Source: Sediminibacillus dalangtanensis (GTDB lineage: Bacteria > Bacillota > Bacilli > Bacillales > Amphibacillaceae). From it: a DNA stretch of 64,000 nt. Below the pieces are notes generated by a model, which saw nothing but the letters and a program-made list of their open reading frames with translations, was not told where the DNA came from and searched no databases. Shown piece by piece: positions 1 through 12,539 of the stretch (positions are counted from its first letter, which is position 1; each line of letters starts with the position of its first letter). Made by a program: the position numbers and the translations under genes. The stretch spans positions 1,550,001-1,614,000 of the forward strand of contig NZ_CP046956.1 in the NCBI RefSeq assembly GCF_017792025.1, in the 5' to 3' direction.

Positions 1-716
1 AATACCGCAAACCTTTAACGTATATTTCAGGTGTGACGGGATTTTTGATCCCGGGTTTGCTGATTCTGGTTCTTCCGGTGACCCATGGGAATTATATTGA
101 GGTCCGAAATGGGGTGGAGCAATTGCTTTTCGGAGAATTACTGACCAGTTATCACGCTTGGTCGTTTATCGGTTTTGCTATCAGCAGTACCTTGTTTCTA
201 TCATCCTTGCTGTTAGCCGACTTTTCCAATCACGCCGATGAACAAGAGGCGTACAAGATTTACCGTCGTGATGCGCTGCTGTTAGGCCCTGTTACGCTAT
301 TGATGGCTTTCCTGGTCATATTTACCATGCGCTATGAAGCTGTTTGGATGTATCAAGGAATGATGGAACACTTGCCGTTTTTGTTAGCATCGGTATTTGC
401 GTTTCTGCTGGCAGGCTTGTTTCTTTATCTGCCGTTGGGCAAGCGGAAATTGGGGTGGCCCAGAATTGCCGTCATTGTCATTGTCCTTCAATATTTACTG
501 GCAAGCTATGCGTATGGAAGGGCACATCTCCCTTATCTGGTTTATCCGACTATCACCATCGAGGATGGCTTTACCAATCCAAATGCTTTTCGTGCTTTGT
601 TTGTTTCTTATATTTTCGGTTTCGCTATTTTATTTCCGGGGTTCATTTACTTCTGGAAACTGTTTATGAAAGATAAACGGTATGCGAAACAACAAAAGTC
701 AGGTTACAGTAAATAA
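1..716 (+). CDS. cydB: Cytochrome bd-type quinol oxidase subunit II, 3' part
   Basis: Second subunit of a membrane cytochrome bd oxidase, which passes electrons from quinol to oxygen. The frame is open from base 3, so the gene starts before the window; the first possible internal start (GTG at 33) is not needed. About 237 residues are present out of roughly 340 usual for the family, so the N-terminal third is missing. Several long hydrophobic segments are visible, with the family-like stretch TYISGVTGFLIPG near the left edge. The partner subunit I would be expected upstream. It converges on leuD. A YthB-like rather than classical CydB assignment is equally possible; the family call is fairly sure. 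Confidence 0.75.
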   Translation, partial: YRKPLTYISGVTGFLIPGLLILVLPVTHGNYIEVRNGVEQLLFGELLTSYHAWSFIGFAISSTLFLSSLLLADFSNHADEQEAYKIYRRDALLLGPVTLLMAFLVIFTMRYEAVWMYQGMMEHLPFLLASVFAFLLAGLFLYLPLGKRKLGWPRIAVIVIVLQYLLASYAYGRAHLPYLVYPTITIEDGFTNPNAFRALFVSYIFGFAILFPGFIYFWKLFMKDKRYAKQQKSGYSK

Positions 717-719
717 CGA

Positions 720-757
720 CGGGGCACATCTACTCAAATATCATAGACAGCCCCGCT
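720..757. terminator. Weak hairpin between convergent cydB and leuD
   Basis: CGGGGC at 720-725 pairs with GCCCCG at 752-757 across a 26-base loop, followed by a T-rich stretch. It lies between two convergent genes. The stem is short, so this is a tentative terminator. Confidence 0.35.
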
Positions 758-772
758 TGATTTTCTATTTCC

Positions 773-1354
773 TTAATGTGATGCTTCATAATCGGCAATG
801 GCCTGTTCGAGGGTAAGGGTAACAGCGATTTCATCCCAGCCGTTAAGCAGCATTTGCTTCTGATACGCCGGAAGGTCAAATTCCGCTAGAAAGCCTTGAC
901 CGTCGGTGACCTGCTGTTCGTGTAAATCTACTGTTATCCGGTATTGCCTGGTTTCGGCCTTTTGTATCAACACTTCTGTTTCGAGTTCGTTTAAATGTAT
1001 GGGGAGAATTCCGTTTTTTGTACAGTTATTATAAAAAATATCGGCAAAACTCGGAGCGATGATCACTTTAAATCCATAATCCTGCAAAGCCCATGGTGCA
1101 TGCTCCCTTGAAGACCCACACCCAAAATTTTCACCTGCTACCAAAATGGAAGCCCCACTGTATTTTTTATTATTCAGGGTGAAGTCAGGTTTTTCTGTCC
1201 CATCTTCGTCGAAACGCCAGTTATAAAATAAAAACTTACCAAACCCTTGTCGTTCTATTCTTTTGAGAAATTGTTTCGGAATGATTTGATCGGTATCAAT
1301 GTTGGCTCTGTTCAATGGATAAACTAGTCCTTCATGCTTTTTTAACGGTTCCAT
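773..1354 (-). CDS. leuD: 3-isopropylmalate dehydratase small subunit
   Basis: Small subunit of isopropylmalate isomerase, which converts 2- to 3-isopropylmalate in leucine synthesis together with LeuC. The 193-residue product has the family's swivelling-domain motifs: YPLNRANIDTDQIIPKQFLK near the N-terminus and GENFGCGSSREHAPWAL near residue 70. I chose ATG 1354 rather than an earlier in-frame start because AGGGGTG sits just upstream of it. It follows the leuC stop by 11 bases and is the last gene of the ilv-leu operon. Confidence 0.95.
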   Translation of the reverse strand: MEPLKKHEGLVYPLNRANIDTDQIIPKQFLKRIERQGFGKFLFYNWRFDEDGTEKPDFTLNNKKYSGASILVAGENFGCGSSREHAPWALQDYGFKVIIAPSFADIFYNNCTKNGILPIHLNELETEVLIQKAETRQYRITVDLHEQQVTDGQGFLAEFDLPAYQKQMLLNGWDEIAVTLTLEQAIADYEASH

Positions 1355-1365
1355 TTTTTCACCCC

Positions 1366-2790
1366 TCACGATTGCAATGTTGCTTCGGTAAATTTTCGAA
1401 CGTCGACAAAGTGACCTTCAATCGCAGCCGCTGCAGCCATTTCAGGACTGACAAGGTGTGTCCGTGCTCCGTTACCCTGCCGGCCTTCGAAGTTGCGGTT
1501 GGAGGTAGAAGCACAGCGTTCTCCGGGTGGTACAATATCATCATTCATGGCAAGACACATGCTACACCCTGCGTCGCGCCACTCAAATCCTGCCTGGGTA
1601 AAAATAACATCCAACCCTTCCGCTTCGGCAGCTGCTTTTACACTGAATGAGCCAGGAACAACAATAGCTTGCACTTGTCGGTGAACCTTCTTTCCCCTTA
1701 TTACATTCGCAGCTCTTCGCAAGTCGCTTAACCTAGAATTGGTGCAGGAGCCGATAAATACGTGCTCTATTGGAACAGCATCCATCCGTTGTCCCGGATT
1801 TAGTCCCATATATGTCAATGCGCGTTCGATTTCTTCTTTTTTGCTAGCTGTCTCCGCATGGGCAGGGTCGGGGACGGTGGCACTTACAGGTATACACATA
1901 CCTGGGTTCGTTCCCCAGGAAACCTGTGGTTCGATTTCCTCCGCATCGATGACGACGGTGGCATCGTAGATAGCTCCATGATCGGTTGCCAGTGCTTTCC
2001 ACTCCCTTGAGATTGCTTCATATTCTTCCTGCTGCTGGGGTACATGGCGCCGTCCCCGTAAATACTCGACCGTTGTATCATCTGGACTGATCAAACCTGC
2101 CCGAGCACCTGCTTCAATGGACATGTTACATATTGTCATGCGTTCTTCCATTGTCAGGTCGCGGATCGCTTCTCCGGTATATTCGATGACATATCCAGTA
2201 CCAAAGCGTACACCGAATTTGGCGATGATTGCCAATATCAAGTCCTTGGATGTGACTCCTTTGCCAAGTTTGCCATTTACCTGGACATTCAGGCTTTTTG
2301 GTGGCGCTTGCCAAAGTGTTTGCGTTGCCAGGACATGCTCGACTTCACTGGTGCCGATCCCAAAGGCCAATGCACCGAACGCCCCATGTGTTGAGGTGTG
2401 ACTATCGCCGCAGACAATTGTTTTTCCAGGCTGTGTCAAACCTAGTTCTGGTCCGATAACATGGACGATACCCTGATCGGGATGGTCGATATCCGCGAGG
2501 GAAATACCGAACTGTCTACAATTTTCTTTCAAGGTTTCCATTTGTTTTTTGGAAATAGCATCTTTGATAATATTCCGGTGTTTTGTGGGAACATTATGGT
2601 CCATTGTCGCATAGGTAAGCTCTGGTCTGCGCACGCTCCGATTTTTCATTCGCAGTCCTTCGAAAGCTTGGGGAGAGGTGACCTCATGAACCAAGTGTAA
2701 GTCAATATAGAGTAAGTCAGGTTTATCCTGCTCCTGATGAACGACATGCCGTTCCCAAATCTTCTCAATAATCGTTTTTGGTTTGCTCAT
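1366..2790 (-). CDS. leuC: 3-isopropylmalate dehydratase large subunit
   Basis: Large, iron-sulfur-bearing subunit of isopropylmalate isomerase. The 474-residue protein has the aconitase-family signatures, including [20 protein letters not shown], the GSCTNSR cysteine motif and the CSMCLAMN pair that together ligate the [4Fe-4S] cluster. The start at ATG 2790 is preceded by GGGAG; an in-frame start 18 bases upstream overlaps that site and is less likely. It lies between leuB and leuD in the operon. No anomaly is seen. Confidence 0.96.
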   Translation of the reverse strand: MSKPKTIIEKIWERHVVHQEQDKPDLLYIDLHLVHEVTSPQAFEGLRMKNRSVRRPELTYATMDHNVPTKHRNIIKDAISKKQMETLKENCRQFGISLADIDHPDQGIVHVIGPELGLTQPGKTIVCGDSHTSTHGAFGALAFGIGTSEVEHVLATQTLWQAPPKSLNVQVNGKLGKGVTSKDLILAIIAKFGVRFGTGYVIEYTGEAIRDLTMEERMTICNMSIEAGARAGLISPDDTTVEYLRGRRHVPQQQEEYEAISREWKALATDHGAIYDATVVIDAEEIEPQVSWGTNPGMCIPVSATVPDPAHAETASKKEEIERALTYMGLNPGQRMDAVPIEHVFIGSCTNSRLSDLRRAANVIRGKKVHRQVQAIVVPGSFSVKAAAEAEGLDVIFTQAGFEWRDAGCSMCLAMNDDIVPPGERCASTSNRNFEGRQGNGARTHLVSPEMAAAAAIEGHFVDVRKFTEATLQS

Positions 2791-2828
2791 TTTATCAACT
2801 CCCTGCAATCAATATTTTTGTCCATTGA

Positions 2829-3935
2829 TTATGCATAACAATTTAGGATACTGACGGTAGCGCTTTGTGATTTTATCAATTCCACAATCATTTCCGTCAT
2901 TTGTTCCGTACCGACCTGGTGGCCGTTTTCTATTTGTAAATCGGCAGTATGGTAGCCATCATCGAGTACTGCCTGGACTGCTGTTTCAATCAAACGGGCT
3001 TCCTTTTCCAGTTGGAATGAATGCCTCAGCATCAGTGCAGTCGACAAAATCATCGCTAAAGGATTGGCTATCCCTTTACCGGCAATATCGGGGGCTGAAC
3101 CATGGACCGGCTCATAAAGGCCGACACCGGCTTGATTCAATGAGGCCGAAGGAAGCATTCCCAGCGAACCGGTTAAGACGGATGCTTCATCACTTAAAAT
3201 GTCGCCAAACATATTTTCCGTTACAATCACATCGAAAGATTTCGGGTTTGTAACGAGCTTCATTGCTGCGGCATCGACAAGCATGTGCTCGACCGTTACG
3301 TCTGGATATTGTGCTTGTTTTTCCTCAACTGTTTCCCTCCAAAGTTTGCTTGATTCCAAAACGTTTGCTTTATCAACAGAAGTGAGATGCCCTTTACGGA
3401 GCTGGGCGCTTTGAAAAGCTTTATCGACAATTTGTTCGATTTCTTTTTTTGTATAAGTGAGTGTGTCAACAACCGATTGCCCATCAACACTGCGCTCGCT
3501 AGGTGTACCGAAATATAAACCACCAATAAGTTCTCTTACGATCAGCAAATCGCTGCCACTGACTACTGCCTCCTTGAGCGGTGATGCATGCAATAGGTTG
3601 GGAAAAGCTTTTACCGGACGGAGATTCGCGAACAGATTGAGTGCTTTTCGAATACCCAAAAGTCCTTTCTCAGGGCGAAGATGGGAGGGGAGACGATCCC
3701 ATTCTGGTCCACCAACTGCCCCAAGCAACACGGCATCTGCCTGTTTGCAGGCAGTTACCGTAGACTCCGGAAGGGGGATGCCGTGTAAATCAATTGCACA
3801 CCCTCCAATGTCCTGTGTTTCAAATGTAAAGCTATGATCAAATTCTGCTGCAACAGCCTCCAGAACATCTTTGGCGGATTGGATGACCTCTTTGCCAATT
3901 CCGTCCCCAGGGAGCAGGACAATATGCTTTTTCAT
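2829..3935 (-). CDS. leuB: 3-isopropylmalate dehydrogenase
   Basis: NAD-dependent oxidative decarboxylase that makes 2-ketoisocaproate precursor from 3-isopropylmalate. The 368 residues include the N-terminal LLPGDGIGKEV, the substrate loop TSVDKANVLESSKLWR, and the acidic metal-binding region around FDVIVTENMFGDILSDEAS, with GSAPDIAGKGIANP near the C-terminus. AAGGAGG precedes ATG 3935. The gene is separated from leuA by about 60 bases and from leuC by about 38 bases, consistent with co-transcription. Confidence 0.96.
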   Translation of the reverse strand: MKKHIVLLPGDGIGKEVIQSAKDVLEAVAAEFDHSFTFETQDIGGCAIDLHGIPLPESTVTACKQADAVLLGAVGGPEWDRLPSHLRPEKGLLGIRKALNLFANLRPVKAFPNLLHASPLKEAVVSGSDLLIVRELIGGLYFGTPSERSVDGQSVVDTLTYTKKEIEQIVDKAFQSAQLRKGHLTSVDKANVLESSKLWRETVEEKQAQYPDVTVEHMLVDAAAMKLVTNPKSFDVIVTENMFGDILSDEASVLTGSLGMLPSASLNQAGVGLYEPVHGSAPDIAGKGIANPLAMILSTALMLRHSFQLEKEARLIETAVQAVLDDGYHTADLQIENGHQVGTEQMTEMIVELIKSQSATVSILNCYA

Positions 3936-3997
3936 TGTGGGACCTCCTTTTCAAAATTGTCTTGAAAATACCAATTGTTTCATCATCCTGCATTTGC

Positions 3998-6620
<2,623 letters not shown>

Positions 6621-7145
6621 TTATCTATTTAGTAAAGAGTAGGAGGGGAGTTCCGTCGATTGCGGCTGGTGTCCCCGTAAAAAAGCAGTCATTCCTGTCC
6701 GCGCCAATTCTTTGATTCCATAGGGGCGGAGTAGTTCAATCAAAGCTTCGATTTTTTCTGGCTTGCCAGTAACCTGAATGGACAAGCTGTCTTTGGAAAC
6801 ATCGATGATTGAAGCGCGGAATGGCTCGATAATCCCTTGAAGTTCATTACGCAGCTGGCCGGCGGAGACTACTTTTATCAGGGCCAGCTCACGGGAAACA
6901 ATTGCTTTATCTGTTATATCGGTGACTTTCAGTACATCGATTTGTTTGTTCAGCTGTTTCGTGAGTTGCTCCAATTTTTGATTATCTTCCACTTCTACCA
7001 CTAAGGTCATTTTTGAAATACTGTCTGTTTCTGTTCTTCCGACGGAAATACTTTCAATATTAAACTGGCGCTTTTGCAATAAACCGGTAATCCGGTTAAG
7101 TACGCCGCTGCGGTTTTGTACGGTTGCGGTTATGATTCGTCTCAT
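6621..7145 (-). CDS. ilvN: Acetolactate synthase small (regulatory) subunit
   Basis: Regulatory subunit that binds end-product amino acids and activates IlvB. The 174 residues open with an ACT domain ([20 protein letters not shown]), followed by the longer ALS_ss C-terminal domain containing [10 protein letters not shown]. Its ATG at 7145 overlaps the ilvB TGA as ATGA, a typical coupling for this pair. Some authors call this gene ilvH in Bacillus. No odd feature is seen. Confidence 0.94.
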   Translation of the reverse strand: MRRIITATVQNRSGVLNRITGLLQKRQFNIESISVGRTETDSISKMTLVVEVEDNQKLEQLTKQLNKQIDVLKVTDITDKAIVSRELALIKVVSAGQLRNELQGIIEPFRASIIDVSKDSLSIQVTGKPEKIEALIELLRPYGIKELARTGMTAFLRGHQPQSTELPSYSLLNR

Positions 7146-8863
7146 GGTTTCACCCCAATCATCTGATGAAGTCCTTTGCCTGGCGCTATCATCGGATAGA
7201 CATTCTCTTGCCGGAGTACACGGCAATCCAGGACGACAGGTCCGTTGTATGAAAAGACCTCCGGAAGCAAATCAATGAATTCTTCCTGGGTATCAATCCG
7301 GTAACCCCGGATACCGTAACTGTCGGCCAGTTTCACAAAGTCCGGTTGTATTTGCAGCAGTGATTCCGAATAACGCTCTTCATAAAAGGTTTCCTGCCAT
7401 TGCCTTACCATCCCGAGAGCGCCATTGTTTACAATGATTACTTTTACAGGTAACTGCCGTTCTTGTAGAACGGAGAGCTCCTGGAGAGTCATTTGAAATC
7501 CGCCATCCCCCACAAAGGCGATGACTGTTTCTTCCGGCTTTGCCAGCTGGGCACCGATTGCTGCGGGAAATCCGAATCCCATTGTTCCCAATCCACCCGA
7601 GGTCACCCACCTGTCAGGTTCTTCAAAGGCGTAATATTGTGCGGCCCACATTTGATGCTGCCCGACATCTGTCGTCACAATGGCATTGCCATTGGTAACG
7701 TTGTGAACAGCCTCAATCAACCATTGCGGAACCATTTCTTTTGCCGGGTTTTTATACCAAAGCGGATTTTCTTTTTGATAATCCGTAAGGTGCTGAAGCC
7801 AATCATCATGATTCGAGGTGGATTCAGCATGATAAAATAGCGATTGTAATGCAGCTTTCGAATCAGAAACGACTGGTATATGGGTTGTTACGTTTTTGCC
7901 TATTTCAGCCGGGTCTATATCGATGTGCGCAACGGTTGCCGTTGGGGCAAAATGTTCCAAATTCCCAGTCAAACGATCATCAAAACGGGCACCGATGTTA
8001 ATCAGTAAATCGCATTCATAAAGCGCTCTGTTTGCTGTGAACGTACCATGCATCCCTGCCATTCCTAAAGCAAGTGGATGGCTGCCCGGAAAACTACCAA
8101 GACCAAGCAGGGTAGTGACGACGGGGAGAGAATGCTTTTCGGCAAATTTTCGCAACTCATCTGATGCATTGCCGAACATGACGCCGGCGCCTGCCAAAAT
8201 AACGGGCCTCTCGGCAGTTTCCAAAGCATTTGCCAGTTTTTTTAACTGCAAGGGATTCGGCTTGATGTTCGGTTGGTAACCTGGCAAGTGAAAATCATCA
8301 TCGTATTCATCTTCACAAGAATTAGCAGATATATCTTTTGGAATATCGACTACCACAGGACCAGGTCTTCCTGTACTGGCGATATGGAATGCTTCCCTCA
8401 CAATCCTAGGCAGGTCACTGACATGTTGAACTTGATAGTTATGTTTGGTAATGGGCGTTGTAATTCCCATGACGTCTGCCTCCTGAAATGCATCTGTTCC
8501 GATTACGCCTCGGGCCACTTGTCCTGTGAAAACGACAAGGGGTAAGGAATCAATCATAGCGTCAGCAATGCCGGTAACAAGATTTGTCGCACCTGGGCCG
8601 GACGTTGCGATGACAACCCCTGGTTTCCCCGATACACGGGCATATCCTTCGGCAGCATGGATAGCACCTTGTTCGTGCCGGGTGAGTATATGGGTGAACG
8701 ATTCTCTCGCTCTGTAAAGGGCATCATAGATCGGAAGAACAGCTCCTCCCGGATAACCGAATAAGATATCCACTTTTTCTTTAATCAGTGATTCAACAAG
8801 CAAATCTGCTCCTGTTTTTGTTTCGATACGGGGTGCAGCCCCCGGCTTTGTTTGTACCTTCAC
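7142..8863 (-). CDS. ilvB: Acetolactate synthase large (catalytic) subunit
   Basis: Thiamine-diphosphate enzyme making acetolactate or acetohydroxybutyrate. The 573-residue protein has the N-terminal [15 protein letters not shown], the catalytic glutamate in [15 protein letters not shown], and the ThDP/Mg motif starting GDGGFQMT and ending VNNGALGM. I chose the GTG at 8863 because AGGAGGG lies 8 bases upstream and the family N-terminus fits; the frame is open further upstream but that stretch is the T-box terminator. It is the first gene of the ilv-leu operon. Confidence 0.96.
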   Translation of the reverse strand: MKVQTKPGAAPRIETKTGADLLVESLIKEKVDILFGYPGGAVLPIYDALYRARESFTHILTRHEQGAIHAAEGYARVSGKPGVVIATSGPGATNLVTGIADAMIDSLPLVVFTGQVARGVIGTDAFQEADVMGITTPITKHNYQVQHVSDLPRIVREAFHIASTGRPGPVVVDIPKDISANSCEDEYDDDFHLPGYQPNIKPNPLQLKKLANALETAERPVILAGAGVMFGNASDELRKFAEKHSLPVVTTLLGLGSFPGSHPLALGMAGMHGTFTANRALYECDLLINIGARFDDRLTGNLEHFAPTATVAHIDIDPAEIGKNVTTHIPVVSDSKAALQSLFYHAESTSNHDDWLQHLTDYQKENPLWYKNPAKEMVPQWLIEAVHNVTNGNAIVTTDVGQHQMWAAQYYAFEEPDRWVTSGGLGTMGFGFPAAIGAQLAKPEETVIAFVGDGGFQMTLQELSVLQERQLPVKVIIVNNGALGMVRQWQETFYEERYSESLLQIQPDFVKLADSYGIRGYRIDTQEEFIDLLPEVFSYNGPVVLDCRVLRQENVYPMIAPGKGLHQMIGVKP

Positions 8864-8894
8864 CTGGTAATCCCTCCTATATAGTTTGAATTTT

Positions 8895-9240
8895 GGGAAC
8901 TTTGAAAATAAAGAATCGTTAAAAAAAGACTTTTTCTTCCGCTGACAGACTGCGTATGTGCAGAATATCAGGGGAGAAAAAGTCTTTTTCACGGTACCAC
9001 CCTGTTTCACAGCCTTCTCGCGAAGACCGCCTCGGGAAGCATTGAACATTAATTCATTGCTTCATTGGTAACAGGCAGTTTGGATTCTGCCTGATCAAGC
9101 CTACTAAGTAAACCGTTCAGCCCGACACTCAGGGACGATGTCAGAATAAGGTGTATTTCCGGGCTTCCAGCAACCCCGGCTCTCTGTGAATACAGTTTCT
9201 TATTCCTTTGTTCCCGTCATTGATTTTAAAATTTTATTGT
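8895..9240 (-). promoter_or_regulatory. T-box leader of the ilv-leu operon
   Basis: An uncharged-tRNA-sensing leader ahead of ilvB. Directly visible: the T-box core AGGGTGGTACCGTG (complement of 8990-9003), a Stem I with the AGAGAG GA-motif near 9180 and an apical GTTGCTGGAAGCC element, and a strong terminator (8920-8992) with AAAAAGAC/GTCTTTTT arms and a T run. Readthrough would need uncharged tRNA. A CUU (leucine) triplet in the right strand of the presumed specifier loop is a candidate codon, but I could not fold the loop unambiguously. A TACAAT sequence just upstream, overlapping the end of ilvE, is a weak -10 candidate. Confidence 0.92.
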
Positions 9241-9252
9241 AGGCAGTGTGTC

Positions 9253-10161
9253 CTAACTGACTACTGCTTTATTGTTTAAATCAGGGTAACACTTGACGCC
9301 GTCATTGGTGACTACCTTCCGGAATTCTTTTAGTAACTGATTGGTTATTTTTCCTGGCCTGCCGTCATCGATTTTCCTGCCATCCACTTCAACGACAGCA
9401 ATGACTTCCACCGCGGTACCAGTCAAAAATACTTCATCTGCTACATAGACATCATGTCTGGTGAAAGGTGTTTCCTTGACTGTGTATCCAGTTTCCTTCG
9501 CCAAATCAATGATGGCATTGCGAGTAATTCCTTCTAATGCTCCAAGATAGACAGGAGGGGTGAAGATGGTTCCATTTTTGACGACAAAAACATTATCTGC
9601 GGAACCTTCTGTCACATAGCCCTGATCGTTAAGCATAAGCGCTTCATCGACACCTGCCTGGTTCGCTTCCAGCTTCACAAGAATATTGTTTAAATAATTT
9701 AATGATTTAATTTGGGGGCTAAGGACATCCGGCCGGTTCCTACGGCTGGCGACTGAGCCGACTCGAAGGCCGCGCTCATAGAGTTCTTTTGGAAAAAGAG
9801 CGAGAGCTTCCGCGATAACTACCAGCCGCGGTTGTGAGCAGTTTGATGGATCTAAGCCCAGATTGCCGGAACCCCGAGATACAACCACACGGATATAAGC
9901 ATCTTCCAGCTGATTTTTACGGATGGTTTCAACAATAATCTGTGTCAGCTCCTCCTTGGTGTATGGTACTTCCAACAGGATGGAACGGGCAGATTCATAA
10001 AGCCTTTGTAGATGCTCCTCAAGTTTGAATATATTCCCGTCGTAAGTCCGGATTCCTTCAAATACCCCGTCTCCATATAGAAATCCATGGTCATAGACGG
10101 AAACAACCGCTTCTTCTTTTTTTACGAATTCGCCACTTAGAAATATCCATTGACTACTCAT
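9253..10161 (-). CDS. ilvE: Branched-chain amino acid aminotransferase (fold type IV)
   Basis: PLP enzyme performing the last step of leucine, isoleucine and valine synthesis. The 302 residues show GFLYGDGVFEGIRTY near residue 35, the PLP lysine in IKSLNYLNN near 160, and the family stretch GYVTEGSADNVFVV. The start at ATG 10161 has AAGGAG upstream; an earlier in-frame ATG 24 bases up lacks a good site. It ends only 12 bases before the T-box leader, so the leader lies between ilvE and ilvB and separates ilvE from leader control unless transcripts read through. Confidence 0.92.
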   Translation of the reverse strand: MSSQWIFLSGEFVKKEEAVVSVYDHGFLYGDGVFEGIRTYDGNIFKLEEHLQRLYESARSILLEVPYTKEELTQIIVETIRKNQLEDAYIRVVVSRGSGNLGLDPSNCSQPRLVVIAEALALFPKELYERGLRVGSVASRRNRPDVLSPQIKSLNYLNNILVKLEANQAGVDEALMLNDQGYVTEGSADNVFVVKNGTIFTPPVYLGALEGITRNAIIDLAKETGYTVKETPFTRHDVYVADEVFLTGTAVEVIAVVEVDGRKIDDGRPGKITNQLLKEFRKVVTNDGVKCYPDLNNKAVVS

Positions 10162-11077
10162 ACTCAACCACTCCTTTCTTGTCAAAATGTTAAATTAAGT
10201 TATCCTATTTCGTTTTGCCGAAAGGGGGTGGACCGCTGTCCTTGTCATTTAAAAAAAAGTATCTCAACCCCGGCAGTGAAAAGTTTTTGTTTGCTTTATT
10301 TCCATTCGTAATTGTTAGGATTGACGACAATAATACAACCATTTACAGGGGAGGTCAACAGGTAAAACAGAAGTTTTCTGATAGTTTAGATAAATCAGAA
10401 AACTAGTAAGCGCTTACAATGCTTGTTTGTCAATAAATCTTACAAACATAATTTTTTTCTGAATTTTTTGTGTAGTACTGTCCCATCTGTGTGACAAGCT
10501 ATGTTGAGTGTGAATATAGAGAAAGGGGAGAAGAAAAATTAGCCATACCTTATACATGAAAAAATGAAAAGGACTTACTCCTAATTAGGACAGACCTTCA
10601 GGAGGGTGTAAGTCTTGAATTAGCCAGACAAGGTGATTCGCCAGGCTGCTGCCGTTATTTGATGATCGAATCTGTAATAACAGTTGCAACTATGCCATTG
10701 TTTTAGTGCTTCTCGTTTGTTGATGAGCCATCGTAGGTGTCTTTCTTTTTGTTATAAGGAATGTTCCGTTGTTTTATCAAAATAGACTTGACGTTATGAC
10801 GGTCGCACCCATTTATTTTGGTTAACTTCTAACCTTTAGCAGGCGTTATCAAGATTGCCCTATCGGCAGATGGTATCTCGTTAATTTTCTTCTGTTAGAA
10901 TTGATTTTTTATCTGAACTAGTAAGCAGAAATCTTATGAATGGTTTTGTACAGTTGAGTTGAATCGATCGTTTATTTCCAATTAATCACTTATTCCACTT
11001 ATGGACAAATCTTAAAACGAACAAATATTTTGTCGAATGAAAGCGTCAAAAAAAATTGCCAAAGATAGTTAAAAGAC
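10162..11077. other. Gene-poor stretch, about 0.9 kb
   Basis: No convincing gene. An open frame at 10215-10406 has no recognisable product. Contents that can be named are a GTAAGCGCTTAC palindrome at 10406-10417 and a hairpin at 10572-10614 (GACTTAC pairing with GTAAGTC, with CTCC/GGAG inside). The remainder has many stops in all frames and could be eroded sequence. Confidence 0.5.
10406..10417. promoter_or_regulatory. Possible CcpA (cre) operator
   Basis: GTAAGCGCTTAC is a perfect 12-base palindrome close to the catabolite-response element pattern WTGNAANCGNWNNCW. It lies about 245 bases upstream of the ilvE start and on no obvious promoter, so its role is uncertain. Confidence 0.35.
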
Positions 11078-11106
11078 TTGGAAATGTCTAACGGATTTGT
11101 TATTAT
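11078..11106 (+). promoter_or_regulatory. Candidate sigma-A promoter of the cold-shock gene
   Basis: TTGGAA (11078-11083), 17-base spacer, TATTAT (11101-11106). This would give a 5' leader of about 115 bases before the csp start, as usual for cold-shock genes whose mRNA leader is itself regulatory. Confidence 0.45.
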
Positions 11107-11227
11107 AATATTAGCTATTTTGTTCGTGACCGCTTCAAGTAATTGAAACGCCAACATTTTTTGTTGAGGTAAGAGCAAGAATAGTAATACATGTGTGTGG
11201 AAGATCCACACAAGGAGGAAATGTTTC

Positions 11228-11428
11228 ATGGCACAAGGAAAAGTAAAATGGTTTAACGCAGACAAAGGTTTCGGTTTTATCGAAGTAGAAGGACAAGACG
11301 ATGTATTCGTTCATTTCTCTGCTATTCAAGAAGAAGGTTTCAAAACACTTGAAGAAGGTCAAGAAGTGACTTTTGATGTTGAAGAAGGAAACCGTGGACC
11401 ACAAGCAGCTAACGTTGTAAAAAACTAA
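11228..11428 (+). CDS. csp: Cold-shock protein (CSD fold)
   Basis: Single-stranded nucleic-acid-binding RNA chaperone. The 66 residues are a complete cold-shock domain with both RNP motifs: KGFGFIEV (RNP1) and VFVHFSAI (RNP2), and the C-terminal GPQAANV typical of Bacillus CspB/CspD. The ATG at 11228 follows AAGGAGG; an earlier in-frame start at 11195 falls before this site and is not needed. A clean intrinsic terminator follows, so it is monocistronic. Which Csp paralogue it is cannot be told from sequence alone. Confidence 0.95.
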   Translation: MAQGKVKWFNADKGFGFIEVEGQDDVFVHFSAIQEEGFKTLEEGQEVTFDVEEGNRGPQAANVVKN

Positions 11429-11443
11429 ATTAGCTGATGATAA

Positions 11444-11475
11444 AAAAGGCAAACCTTATGGTTTGCCTTTTTTGA
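11444..11475 (+). terminator. Intrinsic terminator of csp
   Basis: AAAAGGCAAACC and GGTTTGCCTTTT form a 12-base-pair stem with a TTAT loop followed by a T run. Confidence 0.9.
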
Positions 11476-11511
11476 TTTGGTCAGCAGGAAGATGAAGGAG
11501 GAAAAAAGTAA

Positions 11512-11979
11512 ATGGAACCGTTATGTATTATACCTTGCGGAAAGAAAAAAATTTGGGATAAACAGGCAGATGTCGGTCCTGTTGCGGCACGAGAAGCATA
11601 TATCGGTACATTCCACCGTTTGTGTGAAACGTACGCAGATCATTTTAAATTGGATTGGGTTGTTTTGTCTGCGAAACACGGGTTCCTGCTTCCGAAGGAT
11701 ATCGTACCGGAAAATTATGATCTTACATTCAATCAGAAAAGTGACCAAATCGTTACAGGGGACTTCTTGGCAAACCAGGTAAAAAACAAGCGCCTTGATA
11801 TTTTTTCTCGAATTATCGTCCTTACTGGAAGAAAGTACAAGCCGTTTATTTCTGCTGCTTTTTCTTCAACGAATCCAGAGATAGCTTATCCGCTGGAAGG
11901 CTGCAAAGGAATTGGGCAAATGCAGCAGCGATTAAAAACGGCAGTGGCTAATGATACACCAATTCATCCGGGATACTGA
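11512..11979 (+). CDS. DUF6884 domain protein
   Basis: 155-residue cytoplasmic protein of unknown function. It matches the DUF6884 pattern as I know it: IPCGKKK at the N-terminus, AREAYIGTFHRLCETYAD around residue 27, LSAKHGFLLPKDIV near 55 followed by YDLTF. This family occurs scattered in bacteria and phages. GGAGG (within GAAGGAGGAAAAAAGTAA) precedes ATG 11512. It sits alone between csp and a convergent GNAT gene. The family call is moderately sure; no activity should be assumed. Confidence 0.7.
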   Translation: MEPLCIIPCGKKKIWDKQADVGPVAAREAYIGTFHRLCETYADHFKLDWVVLSAKHGFLLPKDIVPENYDLTFNQKSDQIVTGDFLANQVKNKRLDIFSRIIVLTGRKYKPFISAAFSSTNPEIAYPLEGCKGIGQMQQRLKTAVANDTPIHPGY

Positions 11980-12008
11980 CGATTAAGCGATACTTGCAAC
12001 GAATGGAT

Positions 12009-12539
12009 TTAATTTATTTTTCCATCCCATTCCCTCTTGAGTATACTCATTTCATAATAGCTCCAAAATTCGTCCTTAACTTTCCGGACTTCTCTGATCA
12101 ATCCCTCGTTTGTGAATCCCGCTTTCTCATATGCCTTGATAGCAGGAGTATTGAAGTCAAACACACCAAGACTTACCCTGTTCAAACCAAGATTTAGAAA
12201 TGCAAACTCTAAAATTTGTTCCAACATCCTTCCGGCAACCTTCTTTCCTCTGGCCTGTTCGGTTACCATCACTTTTCCGATTCTGCCTGTCATATGGCCG
12301 TAATCAATCCGGCCGATTGAGATATGCCCCACTATCTGGCCGCTGTTGGTGTCGACGGCCTTAAAAGCATACGTATCAGCCCCATCCTGGTTGGCAGACT
12401 TGATATATGTTGACAACTGTCCGCGGGTCAGTGGGTAAGTGAAAGCTGGACCACTCCATTGCATCGTCAATTCTGGAGAGGTTATCCAGCTGATCAACAA
12501 ATCAAAATCGTCTTCAGTGAAATATTCCAGTTTTATCAT
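12009..12539 (-). CDS. GNAT-family N-acetyltransferase (RimJ/RimL-like)
   Basis: Acetyl-CoA-dependent transferase of unknown acceptor. The 176 residues carry the GNAT acetyl-CoA-binding region VMVTEQARGKKVAGRML (around 92-108, the Q/R-x-x-G-x-G/A loop) and the C-terminal FNTPAIKAYEKAGFTNEGLIRE typical of RimJ/RimL relatives. AGGAGG lies just before the ATG at 12539. It converges with the DUF6884 gene and has no operon partner. Confidence 0.85.
   Translation of the reverse strand: MIKLEYFTEDDFDLLISWITSPELTMQWSGPAFTYPLTRGQLSTYIKSANQDGADTYAFKAVDTNSGQIVGHISIGRIDYGHMTGRIGKVMVTEQARGKKVAGRMLEQILEFAFLNLGLNRVSLGVFDFNTPAIKAYEKAGFTNEGLIREVRKVKDEFWSYYEMSILKREWDGKIN

Noticed and set aside
1315..2700. Several plus-strand frames inside leuC and leuD
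   Set aside because: Antisense shadows of the highly conserved leu genes.
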